Assembly (NCBI GenBank): GCA_016858145.1
Contig: JAEHOE010000094.1
Coordinates: forward strand, 248,001 to 312,000
DNA from: Edaphochlamys debaryana
Lineage: Eukaryota; Chlorophyta; Chlorophyceae; Chlamydomonadales
Reading direction: 5' to 3'
DNA: 64,000 bases
Shown here: in pieces, positions 23,044 through 35,300 of the stretch
Layout of the letters: each line of letters begins with the position of its first letter
Position numbering within the stretch: the first letter of the stretch is position 1
Notes under the pieces: model-generated
Databases searched by the model: none
The model's input: only the letters and a program-made list of their open reading frames with translations
Told to the model about the DNA's origin: nothing
Translations under genes and position numbers: made by a program

Positions 23044-25994
23044 CTAGCGCCGCAGGAAGCTGATGTACCTCAACGCGAGGATGCCCATGGTCCTGAAGAA
23101 GATCATGTAGGCCACCAGGATGAGCAGGCACCACAGCCTGGGGGGTGGGTTATGGCGACAACATTTGGGGGTGGGGGTGGGGGTGGAGGTGGGGGCGGCC
23201 GGTGCAGATCGGGAAACGGATGTACGGCAAATGACATAATGCCGTACCTGAAGTCGTACGAGAAGCCGAAGTAGGTCTCCATGAATTGCCGTACCGTGGT
23301 CATGGTGGTGGAGCCGGGCACCTTGGGGGGGCGCAACGGTTGGTATGTGACCGTTAATGGTTGTACGTGTATGCGTGCCGAGTCGTACGGTCCATGCCGT
23401 ACCCTGCCTACCTGCATGGGCGTGTCGTTGTTGGATAGCATCCCTGCGCCCAGGCCGTACAGCACCCACGTGGTGGGGCTCGCCCTAACAAGAGGGGGTG
23501 GGGGAATCGTGGGTTGGAAGGGGGTTTGGTTTAGGTTAGGGTAGATGGGTCCTTTCCCCGTTTCCCTCACCCGACCTGCTCGATCCTGCCCTTACCTTCG
23601 CTCTCCTCCCCTTTCTTCCGAATCCCAATCCCTCGAATCCTTCCCCCCTACATCCCCCTCTTTGCTGCCCACCTGTTAGCCCACTGGTAGTAGACGGGCA
23701 TGATGGGGAAGGGGATCACGAAGCCGTTGAACCTGGGCGGGGGCGGTTGGCGGTTGGGCGGTTGGGCAGCTGGGCGGTTAGCTATGGTGGATATAACCTG
23801 TCGAGTGTTTTACCATGTGCCCGGTCAAACCACCAGGCCCTCTCCACTTACTCCCTCCTCTCCCCTCCCCTTCCCCCCCTCCTTCCCCCCTACTCACAGG
23901 TTGAAGAGGAAGTTCATGCCAGCGCCCAACACCTAGGAGGAGAAGCGGCGTGAAGGGGAGTGCAGTGGACAGTGGGGAGAGATGGACGTGTCGCTGACCA
24001 CGTGACTGGTAAGGAAGAGCAAGAGGCGAGCAAGCGACCGAGCCCGCTGCCACCCAGCCCCCGAAGTTGCCCCCTTCCCCGCGCGCCCTCCATCCCCCGC
24101 CCCGGTTCCTTTCACCGCACACGCCTGCGCCAGCTGCTGGCTGCTGGGTCCCGAGCTTCAGCTTAACACAGGCAGGGGGGCCCTTCTAACCCCCCCTCCC
24201 TACCCCCCCCCCCCGCCTCGTCTATCTCTAAGATCAGCTTCATTCCCACCCCCCGCACCTGCGCCAGCTGCTGGCTGGGGGTGGAATAGACCAGGGCGGA
24301 GGCAAAGCCGAGGTAAAAGGAGAGCGTCTGGGGGGAGGAGAGGGAGGGAAGGGTGTGGCCGAGGGACAGCGTCTGGGTACTTGGGGGAGGGAGGCAAGCA
24401 GGGGCCCAAGCCACCGACGAAGTTATCCTCCTTTCCCTCCCTTTCCCTTGCCCATTCCCCCTACCCTCCCCCCCCACAAATACACCAGGAAGACCATGAA
24501 GAAAATGGTTTCCTCCTGTCCTCAAGACCCCCCCCCTACACATCCCTCATCCCCCCGCCCTTCTCTGCCCCCCCCCTTCCCCTACCAGGAAGACCATGAA
24601 GAGGTAGAAGAAGAAAGCGCCGGCCTCTGGCGGGGTTGGGGGTGGGTGGGAGGGTGAGGGGGGGGGTGAGGGGTTGAAGGTTTGGGGGAACACGGGGGGC
24701 GGCAAGGTGATGACGGGGGCGACAGCCCCGCTCTCCGACGGATCCTCCGCGTGTAGATCCCAGGGATAGTGCCGTACTGCCGTACCGTTTACGAAGTCGA
24801 TCATGGGGTAGATGATGCCCACGAAGAGGAGGACCTGACCGGGGGGCAGGGGGGGCCGGGGGCTAGAGTCTGAGAAGAATGAAGGGAGCTGTGCGGGGTA
24901 GCCTGGTTGCAGTTCATTCCGCGCCAAGCCGCTCTGAGCGCACGGGGTGCCGGCCGGGCCCCCCTTGTGTGGCACTCATGTCGCGCCAAGCCGCATGGGG
25001 TGCCGGTCTGCCCCCCCCCCCTTTCTGGTACGGTGTATGGTACGGCGCACACCGGTACGGCGCACACCGTCACAAACATCCTGCCGTACGCACCTGCGCC
25101 AGTAGGTACGGCGTCTCTACGAACATGAGTACGAAGCCGTACGCCCAGGGGGAGTACATGGCGGCGGCCTGCTCCCTGTAGTACACCTGACAGGGGGAAG
25201 GGGGGGGAGGCGGGTCAGTGAGTCAGGGCGAGTGAGAATGAAGGTTGCGAGTGGAACTGATTGAAGGTTGCGAGAGGAACTCCTTTCGAGTTACCATCTT
25301 CCAATCTCCACTGTCCCCCATCCCCTTGCCCCGAACCTTGGGAAGGAAAGGAGGGAGCGCCGCGGCCTCCAGCCTCCAACCTCCAAAGCACGACCGTTTG
25401 GTACGCACAAGAAAACGGAAACGCCTCCCGCCCCTTCAAAGCCCCCCCCTCACCACACGCTCGAAGCCCAGCAGTGGCATAAGGGAGTTCATGCCTGGGG
25501 GGGGGGCGGGGGGAGAGGAGGGCAGGCGGTGGTGGCGGGGTAAACTTAAAAGCGGCACCGTGGCAGGTGGTGTGCTAGATCTGAATGAAGCAACCATGAA
25601 TGACGCAATCTTGACACAAGCAAGGTACCAGATGGATTTCCGCCCTAATCTCTCTCACCCAGCATGCCCAGGAAGCTGGTGGATGAGTAGATGACGCCCA
25701 TGACGTTCTGAACGTTGCCGATGGCGGCGGGGTTGGGGATGTTGCCCTGGTCCCAGTAGATGCTGGGTGAGGCGGGCGGGGAGGACGGAGGAGGGGGGAG
25801 GGGGGGATTGGATCGGCAAGGCAGGGAGTGGAGGAGGGCAGAGAGATCAAGGGGGCAGGGAACCTGCAGCCCGCGGTCACGCGCTCCCACCTGCCGTACA
25901 CCAGGGAGATGGCCAGTGTGATGGCCAGCCGTACGAAGTTGTACGACGGTGTGCGCCAGTACGTCAGGCGGAACTTCCTCGCCAGCTCCAGGAG
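23044..25994 (-). other. ABC transporter TMD2 and C-terminus (exons 42-53)
   Basis: Exons: 25994-25891, 25762-25659, 25494-25454, 25186-25094, 24834-24786, 24626-24586, 24327-24259, 23932-23898, 23732-23673, 23484-23412, 23321-23248, 23137-23044. Landmarks are [20 protein letters not shown] then [51 protein letters not shown] (the PDR FYRERAAGMYS motif), [46 protein letters not shown]-like [41 protein letters not shown], and the final helix [18 protein letters not shown] ending [10 protein letters not shown]. All are in the order expected for the second membrane domain. Confidence 0.9.
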
Positions 25995-28900
25995 CTGCGC
26001 GGTACGGCAAAAGATCCACATGACAATATCGCGCCAGGGTAGACCTTTACGATCGTACTGGATTGGTTCTGGCTGACCAGACCACCACCACAGTTGCTGC
26101 CTCATGGTGTGGGCCCCCTGTCCCCACCGAGGTCCCCTCCATCCCAGTCCTCGGCCCTTCGCCCCTGGCATGTCCACCGTCCAACCCCTCCCCCCGATAT
26201 TCCAACACAAGTGCTGCCATCTGGTGTGGCCCACCATCTGGTGTTGCCCCCGTCCCCCCGGGTCTGGTTCCCTTCGGCCCCCTTCCACTCAAGCCCCTGC
26301 ACCCGCCTTCCCTCCCCCCTTCCTCTCCCCCCCCCTAGCCCCCCCGCCCCCCCCTCACACACCTGCACCCCCAGCCCCGCCGCGTAGGTCCCCGACACCT
26401 CCAGCGGCTGCGGGTGCGCCGCCCGGCTGCCCTCCACCAGGCGCTGCGCGGCCGCCTCGTTGATGCGGGCCAGGTCGCTCTCCTGGTAGACCTGTCAGGG
26501 GGGGGGAGGGGGAGGGGGGGGGAGGATGGGGGCAAGGGGAGGGGGGTGAGGGAGGGAGAGTCAAAGGTAGACCTGTCAGGGGGGGGAGGGAACGGGGCAT
26601 GCATCTTCCACCCTCCCTACCTTCCCATGCACAGTGCTGCGTACGGCAGTGTGTATCCGTACGGCATTCCCCCTCCAAGCTCGAACACTCACGCACCTGC
26701 GGCCAGTCCACGCCCGCCACGGCCTTGATCTTGACCCCTGGCTACCCCTATGCAGTGCTGCGTACGGCAGTGTGTGCTGTACGGCACCCCTATACGCACC
26801 TGCGGCCAGTCCACGCCCGCCACTGCCTTAATCTTGACGGCCTTGGCGGCGCCCGTCACCTCCAGCATCCAGGTGGCGGGGTTGTAGCCTGGGGGGAGAG
26901 GCTCCACGCCTTGGGGGGTTGGGGTGGGGGTGGGGGTGGGGGGGGATGGAGAGGGGGTTTCGGCGGGGTACACGAGGGGGGCGGGGGCGCAACCGGCCGC
27001 CGCAGGAGGGTCAAGCATGCTCTACTGAACTCGTTTCGCTTTCCAGCCCCCACCCCCCTACCCTGCACGGCCCCTGACAGGTAGTCCACCAGCCCCTTGG
27101 AGTGCTCCCCCAGGGGCCCGAAGTAGGTGACGCGGCCGCCGCGCTGGGAGTCGGGGAGGGGAGCGGGGGGAGTGGGGGGAAGGAACGGGGAGGGCGGAGG
27201 TAAGGCATCGGCGCTGCGGGGAAGAGAGAAGGGAGGAGCGTGGCCAGGGGACGAGAGGGGGAAAGGGGAGAGGCTTCAAGCCAAGGTATGGGCGGGGCGG
27301 GGAAAGGGGAGGGAGGGCGGAGCATGTCCATGGCTTACCAGAGCGCTTCCCAAGCCCCCCCGTTCTCGGCCCATGGCAGCCAGAGCTGCACGACCACTAC
27401 CACCGCACCCATCATTCCCCCTTCCCCGCCCCCCCGCCTTCCCTGCCCCTCCCCCGTATCCCCCCAGAATCCCCCTCCCACCCCCAAGTGCACACACACG
27501 CCCCCTCAGCCCCCCCGCCTCCCCCCCCCCTCCCCACCTGCAGCAGCAGCAGGCGGTCGAAGGCCTCGAAGATCTCAATGGAGGGCTGGTGGATGGTCAC
27601 GACGATGGTACGGCCGTCGGCGGCTGGGGGGTAAGGGGGAAGGAGGTTGGGGGGCAGAGGGGTATAGGGGAGCGGATTGAGGGGTGGGTGGGAGGGAAGA
27701 CAGTGGGGGAGTGGATGGTCACGATGATGGTACGGCCGTCGGCGGCTGTTCGAGGGAAAAGGGCGTGGAGCGGAGGGGCAGGGGCGGGGCGGGGTGGGGT
27801 CCCTACCAACGTTTCGTGGAGGTCGGGGAGGGGTAATAACTCCGTCCCCTTTTCCCTCAACCTCCCTCCCCCTCCTCACCGACGTTCCGTACCGCCTTCA
27901 TCACCACACTGGCCGCGCGGGCATCCAGGCCTGAGGGGGGAGCAGGGTAATGGAGGGGGGCGTGTGTGTGTTTTGCCGACGCGTCGAGAGGACCTTTCTG
28001 ATTGCCTTCATCACCACACTGGCCGCGCGGGCATCCAGGCCTGAGGGGGGAAGGGGGGGGGGGGGAAATGGAGGGGGGATGAGGTGCGGAGATTAGGGGA
28101 AGGCCAGCCACCTCAGCACAGCACAGCCTTGCACGGACAAGCCCCAGCTCTGTCCTTCCCTCCCCCACCACCCCCACCGCCCCCACCGCCTCACCGCTGG
28201 TAGGCTCGTCCATGAAGACCTGGTGGAGCAGAGCGCACAGGACGCGAGGGCACATGAGGAAAGGAGCATTTCGCCTGTCCTCGACCCCCTGTCATGTGAC
28301 GCGTCGGCGAAACACACACGCGCCCCCTCCCGCCCCCCTCCGTCCCCCCCTCACCACCGCGGGGTTGGCCACCAGCTCCACGGCCAGCGTCAGGCGCTTG
28401 CGTGCGTCCACGTTGAGGGAGGAGCCCGCGGAGCCCCCCGGCACCCCCACCAGCTGGAACTGGACTGGGGGGGGAAACACGGGGGGAGAAGGGGGCGAGG
28501 AGCGTGTGTGTTTTGCCGACGTGTGCGTCCACGTTCAGGAAGAAAGGAAGGTGCAACAAGACATGACCAAACGCATGATATGCATCCTTCTTCCCCCGCC
28601 CTTTCCTCCTGAACCCCTCCTCCCCCTCAGCTCCACCATGGACACCACGCTGTCCACACGGCTTGCCAATACCCACACGTCTCCCCCCCTTCCCCCCTCC
28701 TTTCCCCCCCCTACCGTCGTCCAGCTCCACCATGGATACCACGGAGTCCACGTAGGCCCGCAGCGCCACGCGGGAAACGGAGGCGGGCAGCCGCAGGCGG
28801 GCGGAGAACAGGAGCGCCTCGAGCACGGTCTGGGGGCGGGAGCGGGGGTGGTGGCGGTGGTGGTGCAGGCGTGATAAAGCAAGTGGGACGGGGATAAGTC

Positions 28901-31900
28901 GGTTTGCTACCCCGGTAAACGCCCGTCGCTACCCGACATGTCCCTCTGCTACCTCTCTTTCTGGATGTACGGCGCCAGGCAGATCCCCAGCCGCCAGAAC
29001 AAGCACCCCTCCGACCATGTTTGGATCGCCCCTTCCTCACGTGCTGCCCTGTTCCGTGCTGCCCCGGTGTCACTATTGCCCCCCCCCCCCCTTTCCTGCT
29101 ACCCCCCTTGTTTCTACCCCCCCCCCCCTTCGTGCTGACCCCCTCCCCCCTCCCCTTCTCTCCCCGTCGCGGGCGAGTGCAGGTCCATCTGCTCCACGTA
29201 GCCCTTCACTCAACCCCTTCCTCTCCCCATCCCACCCCTCTTGCCACCTTTCCCCTCCCTCCCCCCCTCCTGCTACCCCTCCCCCCCTCCTACCGTTGCC
29301 GGCGAGTGCAGGTCCATCTGCTCCACGTAGCCCGCGCACCGGGCCCAGGAGCGCTGGTCCTTGGGGTGGCCGTTGACCCAGATGGCGCCCTTGACCTCAC
29401 CCACGGTCTTGCGGCCCGCGATCACGTCCATCAGCGTGGTCTTGCCTGGAGGGGGTCAGGGGGGTTAGGGGGGAGGGGGGGAGGGGGAGGGGGGGGGGGC
29501 GTGTGTGTTTTGCCGACGCGTCGTGCCGTAGGCGATCACCAGCGTGGTCTTGCCTGGGGGATGGGGTTCAGGGGGGAGGGGGAAGCATAGGGGGGTTGAT
29601 GGCGTAGGTGGTTTGCCGACGCTTGAAGGGACAGGGGCCAGTTACTAGACAGAGGGCAGCCGGCGGGGAAGGGCATGCAAGGCCCGACATGAGCCCTTAC
29701 CTCTTCCATCGGTTTCCTTACCCACCCTCCTTTGTGTGCCTCTTCTTCCATCCCCCTGTGCCCCCCCCCCCCCCACCTGCTCCGGATCCGCCCATGAGGG
29801 CCGTCATGGATCCAGGTTCCGAGTACCCCGTGATCCCCTTCAGGAGCTCCAGGGTGGGGGGCACCGTGGATCCGTCGTCGGCCTTCTGTCCCGCGGAGGG
29901 GTGGGGCACGAAGTATCTGGGGAGGGGAAGGGGGGGGGCAAGACGGGGTGGGGGTGGGGGGGGGATTCAGCCGCCAGAGGTAGGGAAGGGGCGGGAAAGG
30001 GTGGGCGCGGCTCGGGTAGGCGGTTGAGGCAGTGGCTGCAGTTCCCGCGGAGGGGTGGGGCATCAAGGGGCTAGGGAGGGGGAGGGGGGGAGGAGATGGG
30101 GAGGGGGGGGCATGAAATGGGAAATCGGAAGTGAGGGGGAATGAGTGCTTGGAAAAGGAGTGGGGTTCCGGATTCCCATCCGCCCCCCGCGACCCCCTCA
30201 CCGGAGGTCCTGGAAGGTTGCGCCTACCCCATCTCCAAGGGTGTGCCCCGGGGGTATCCCCGCACCTTCGCCCCCCCTCCTCCCCCCGCCCCCTCACCGC
30301 AGGTCCTGGAAGACCAGCGTAATGGGCGTGTACGGCAACTTGCCGGCGTCATCAACCGTCACGCTGACGTCAGCAACCGCCGTACCGCCGTCGGCGCCCA
30401 AGGGCGCCGTGGCGGGCGCGGTGGCGGCGGCGGCGACCGCGGCGGCGGCGGCCTTTGCCTGCAGAGGCCGGATTGGGGAGGACAGGGGTGGGGAGGCCCA
30501 GTCAGCGCTCGGGCCCGGGCCTTGGCTGGGCCTCCATTGGGCCTTGGTTGGGCCTCCATTGGGCCCGGAGCGGGGCGCTGTGTTGACATGGTGAGCGGGG
30601 TGGTTGCACCACTGAAGTGGTTCCAGCAAGGGCGGAGCAAGGGGCGCAAGCCGCCATCCCCTGCACCCCCTGACCGCTTTCCTTCACTGCAGCGGCCCTC
30701 TCCGCCGGACCCCAGAGCAAGCGCTACTGCCCCTTGCACACCTGTACCCCTCCCCCCCTTTCACGCGTGTTACCTTGGCCGCCGCGGCCTTCTCCGCCGC
30801 CTTCTCCTGTACCCCTATCCCCCCTGTGCCCCTACGCCCCTCGTGCCCTCACCTTGGCCGCCGCGGCCTTCTCCGCCGCCTTGCGCCGGGACGCGGCCAG
30901 CTCCTCGGGGTCGGCCACCCGGGCCACGGGGGGCTCGCCTGGGGGAGAGGGAGGGGGGGAGGTTACCAAGGTGTTGAAATGGCTGTTCGCTTGAGCCGAG
31001 GGAAGCGTAGGCGCGGTGGATGCCGGTCCGTGAGGTGATTAAGGTGCACTCATTCCCCTGCTGCCAGGCGGCATGCCTACCGGCCCCTGCCCCCCACCTG
31101 ACAGGTAGGCGAGGGAGAGGGTGGATCCGAGGATGAGCAGGAGGGAGAGGCCCCACAGGTAGCCGATACCACCCCAGTACCTGGGGGGGGAGGGGAGGGG
31201 AGAGCGGGCGGGCGGGCAGGTGGACGCGAGCGAGCGGTACACGTGACTGAGGTAGCTTGCGTGGTCGCATGTGTGTGATGAAGGCGGGCTGCGGATGCCT
31301 ACCCCTGTACCCGGGCGGCAGCAGCCGTGGGCCCGCGGGTGTGTGTGCTGACCCTGTTTCGGCGGGAAGCCTAAGAAATTGGAAAGAGCAGGGCCCAGGG
31401 TTGCGAGTAGATGGCTGCCGCTGTCCCGATCCGACATACTCACTAGGCGGATTCGCTGGGCCGCGCGTGTGTGTAGGATTGATGCAAGAGAGTGGATGCC
31501 GTGTGATCTATCTGGGAGTCTCAACGGAGCCCACCAAACGCTGGTGGCGAACAGCGCGGCTGCACCGGCACAACCAACCAATCAACTGAACAAACGGCAA
31601 TGGCACGTGGTACTGTAACCGGTTATAACCGCCAAAGCAACGGCGCCCACCAGTCGCTGGTGGTGTAGAAGTCAAAGGTGGCCAGAGCCTGCTGCCCAAT
31701 GGTGCCGCCGCTGCCTGGGGGGGTGGGGTGGGGGAGGGGTGGGGTTGGGGGGTAAGGGGTGGCGTGGGGGGGTAAATGGTGGGGGGCGCGAGGGGTAGGG
31801 CGGGAGCGAAGCTGGCCAAGGTTGCGAATCTCGAGGGGCTGTAGAGCAGCCACGGAGTCCGGCCTCCTCAGACCGCCCCCTCCCCTCCCACCATCCGTTG

Positions 31901-32330
31901 CGGGTCCGTGCCACGCACATGCCACAATACACATCTGGCAGCCCCCTCCGCCCCCTTCTCCTCCCAGCTCCCACCGTCTGTCGCGGGTCCGGACCAGGCC
32001 GAGGAGGTGAACTCGTTGATCACCACACAGCGCAGCGCCCATGCGAAGGGGGAGATGTAGTACGCCCAGATCCAGTAGTCGGGGATGGATCCTGTACGGC
32101 AGGAAGGGGGGGAGGATGTACCGTATGGGGGAAAGGTCGAAAGGGTACGCGGCCGAAGGAGCGAAGAACCTGACTAGGGGCACGGGTATCACACCACGTA
32201 TGGCGCCGTACGGTATGGTACGGCAGGTCTTAACAAAGTGTACGGCAGCAGCTCACCCCTGACGATGGAGAACCCGGAGAGCAGGATGAGGATGAGGAGC
32301 GTGAAGCCGCCGAAGGCGTTGGCCATCACC

Positions 32331-32363
<33 letters not shown>

Positions 32364-35300
32364 AGTGTGGAAGTTCAATCGTCGCTGGGGTGCCGGTTCT
32401 CCCACCCCTGTTCCTTGAGGGAAGGAGGAGGGGTACCCGCCAGTCCCGAGCCAGACCGCACCCCTAGCAGTACGGCAAGTACGGCCCTGCCCTCCCTCCC
32501 CCCCTTCCCCTCCCCTTCACACCTGGTTGGGGCAGGTGTAGGCGATGAGCCTGTGGGCCAGGGGGGGGGGGCGGGGCCGGGGCGCAGGCGGCGGGACAGG
32601 GACAGGGAGCAAGGAATGCAGGCGACAACAACAGACGGTGCCCGCCAGCGACGTTTTGCCCGCGCGGAGGCGTGCACGAGGGGCTGCATCCCACCCGGGC
32701 CCCCCAGACCCGCCCGCTCAGCCCAGCCCTCAGAGAGCACGTCGGTGCTGACATGGGGGCCACACGCCACTCCTACCCCTGGCCCTGGCCCTCCCCCTGC
32801 CTTCCCTACACCTGTCTGCACACCCGCCCCATCCTGCGTTCCTCTCTGCCTCCGCAGAAAAAGCGGGAACCGGGAAAGAGCGGGGCACGGCACCCCGGGG
32901 GACCCGCACCACCCTCAGCACGCACACCGACCCACCTACCTGTACAGCACGTTGGTGCGGATAGAGGGGCACCGGAAACCACCCTCAGCCCCTCAAACAA
33001 CACAACCCGCAACACCCACACGGCGACCCGCCCACCTGTACAGCACGTTTGTGCAGAATGAGAAGGACAGCAGCGTGAGCCAGAAGAGGAAGAAGCGGCC
33101 CGCGTCGGCCACGAAACCGACCTGGGGGGGGAGGAAAGAGGGGGGTGATAGCCCCCGAAGTGATGGGGGCAGGAGACGAGTAGGGGGGGACGGGGGGGCA
33201 GGACGGCACGGCTGGCGTGGGCAACGAAGCCGGCCTGGGAGGGGGGGGGGGGCCAAGGGGAATGTTGGCATGGGGGCAAGGGTTTGGTGACAGGGATGGT
33301 TGCAAAGGCCAGGAATGACGAGGTTGAGAGGTTGGTAGGTACTGGCAGGTAGAGAGGACGCGGAGCGTCGGAAGTGGGGCGACGAGGGCTCCATCCCCTT
33401 CCCCCTTCCCTTCCCGCCTGCCGTAAGTACCATGAAATACAGCGTGATCGAGTAGATGGCCGACTCCACCAGAATCACGGGGATCTGTACGGCAAAAAGG
33501 GGACGGAGAAGGGTAACCGGGGTCAGGGGATGCTGCAGGATCCGTGCTGGGCCCCCGCCTACGCCAGATCCCGCACTCTACTAGGCATGCCGATCCCCCA
33601 CCCACCACGGCCCTCGCCGACACCCCCCTCCGTCCCCCCACCTGCGCCATGTTTGCCCCAGCGCGTGGCACCCTCTGCTGCCACGCCTCCTTGCCTACCT
33701 GCGCCAAGGCCCCTCTCCCCCCCCCCCTCTTCCCCCATCTCCCCCCTTCTCCCCTCGTCTCCCGTCCTCTCCCCCCCCTCCGTCCCCACCTGCGCCATGT
33801 TTGCCCCCAGCGCGTGGCACCAGGCGGGGTAGAAGAAGGCGGCACGGTGCTTGTACCACACCCTGCCGGGAGGGAGGGAGGGGACAAACGCGGGCGCAAA
33901 ACTGGGTGGATGACTGCTTGGGGGAGGAGTCCTCCTCCAGTCCCTGCCCCGCCAAGCATTCACACTGCGTCGCCCGGCTACCAAAGGTAGGGGAAAGGGT
34001 GCGCACGGAAATTCACGACAGGGAACTGGAATACCGTTCTGGAGGTATTAGACTGGCGAAGGGCGCGAGCCATGGTGTGTTCCCGCATCCGACCCCGCGC
34101 GACCGCTTTGGCCGCTCTTCCCTCCCCCCTCTCCCCCCCCCCCCCCCCCGCCCCCTCACCCCTTGGACGCCATCGCTACGGGAATGGCGGGCGCCGCCGT
34201 CATGGCCTGCGGGACGTGGACACAAGCAAGAAGATGCCGTACGGTCAAAGACCACAACGCTTAGTCATGGCGCACGGACCCCGTGTGCGGCGCCTAGCAG
34301 CCAGCCGTACCGACAACCATGCCGTACCATGAACATGACCCCCAGGAAGGAGGCCGAGAAGTAGGATCGCGAGTCCTGACAGGGGGGGGGGAGGGGGAGG
34401 GGGAAAGATCAGAAGCATGAGACGGCTTGCACATGTGTGGCATCAGCCGTGATTTCCACTGGACGGTTTTACGGGCCGTGGGCCAAACTGATCAGGTGTG
34501 ACGGGTATTGAAGCGAGGCTGCAGAGTGCGCGGGTTCGTCGGGGTACTTGCTTGTGTCGTACTGTCGTACTGCGCCGTACCTGTACGGTGTTGTCCAGCT
34601 GGTAGAAGAGCGAGCCCGTGATGAGGGACATGATGATGCTCTGAAGGGGTGGGGAAAGATTGGAGGATACGAGTGGGAAGGGTACAAGTACGCACTCACA
34701 CTGAGGCCCGACCCACATCGCTACTCCACCCCACCCAGTCCCGACTGATGAGGCCCGACCCACATCACTTGCATGGCAGTGACCCGGTCAACACTGTTTC
34801 CGCTACCCCACCCAAGTTGCCCGACTTGCCGTGCTTGACACCACATTACGCAACCAGCAGCAGTCTGAACACCTAGATGCGCTCTACAACCCTCACTCCC
34901 ACCCCTCTCAATCCTTTAGCCCCCCGCCCCTTTCTCTCACACCCACCTGCCCGATGCGCCCCTTTCTTAGCCCCTACACCCCCCACTGCCACACCTTTCC
35001 GCCTCCCTTATGCCCCCCCGCCCCCACTCCCCCCCATCACGCCCACCTGCCCGATGCGCCCCTTGATGAGCACGCTGTCCCTCAGGACCAGCATGAACTG
35101 CCGCGCCACCACCACCCGCAGAGCCTAAGGGGGGGGGGGGGGGTTGAGGGGTGGGAATGTGGAATGGGGGGGAGGGTGGCGGTAAGGTGTTAGGAGACGA
35201 AGCCGTTTCAGGTTAGCCAAAGCAATCTACCGTATCTTCAGTGAAAGAACCGCGGGATCTCATCCACACCCTCGTCAGTGTCTTCACGTGTGCTCACGTT

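Larger units (their letters stand above)
26363..30458 (-). other. ABC transporter NBD2 (exons 31-41)
   Basis: Exons: 30458-30298, 29916-29777, 29445-29294, 28829-28715, 28464-28355, 28219-28195, 27930-27880, 27623-27538, 27143-27062, 26888-26800, 26491-26363. Walker A is [19 protein letters not shown] at about 974. The Q-loop region is [20 protein letters not shown]. The usual LSxEQRKRLT signature is altered to [16 protein letters not shown] at about 1078-1093, keeping RKRLT and the following AVELVANP. Walker B and D-loop are [15 protein letters not shown] at about 1105-1117, spread over a 25-base exon. The H-loop is [16 protein letters not shown] with His near 1141. The region ends with [12 protein letters not shown] and [11 protein letters not shown]. 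Catalytic residues are present on this side, as expected for PDR proteins. Confidence 0.9.

Noticed and set aside
32238..33290. 350-residue plus-strand open frame
   Set aside because: It is opposite ABC exons 24-26 and includes the 30-base G run as polyglycine; no motif.
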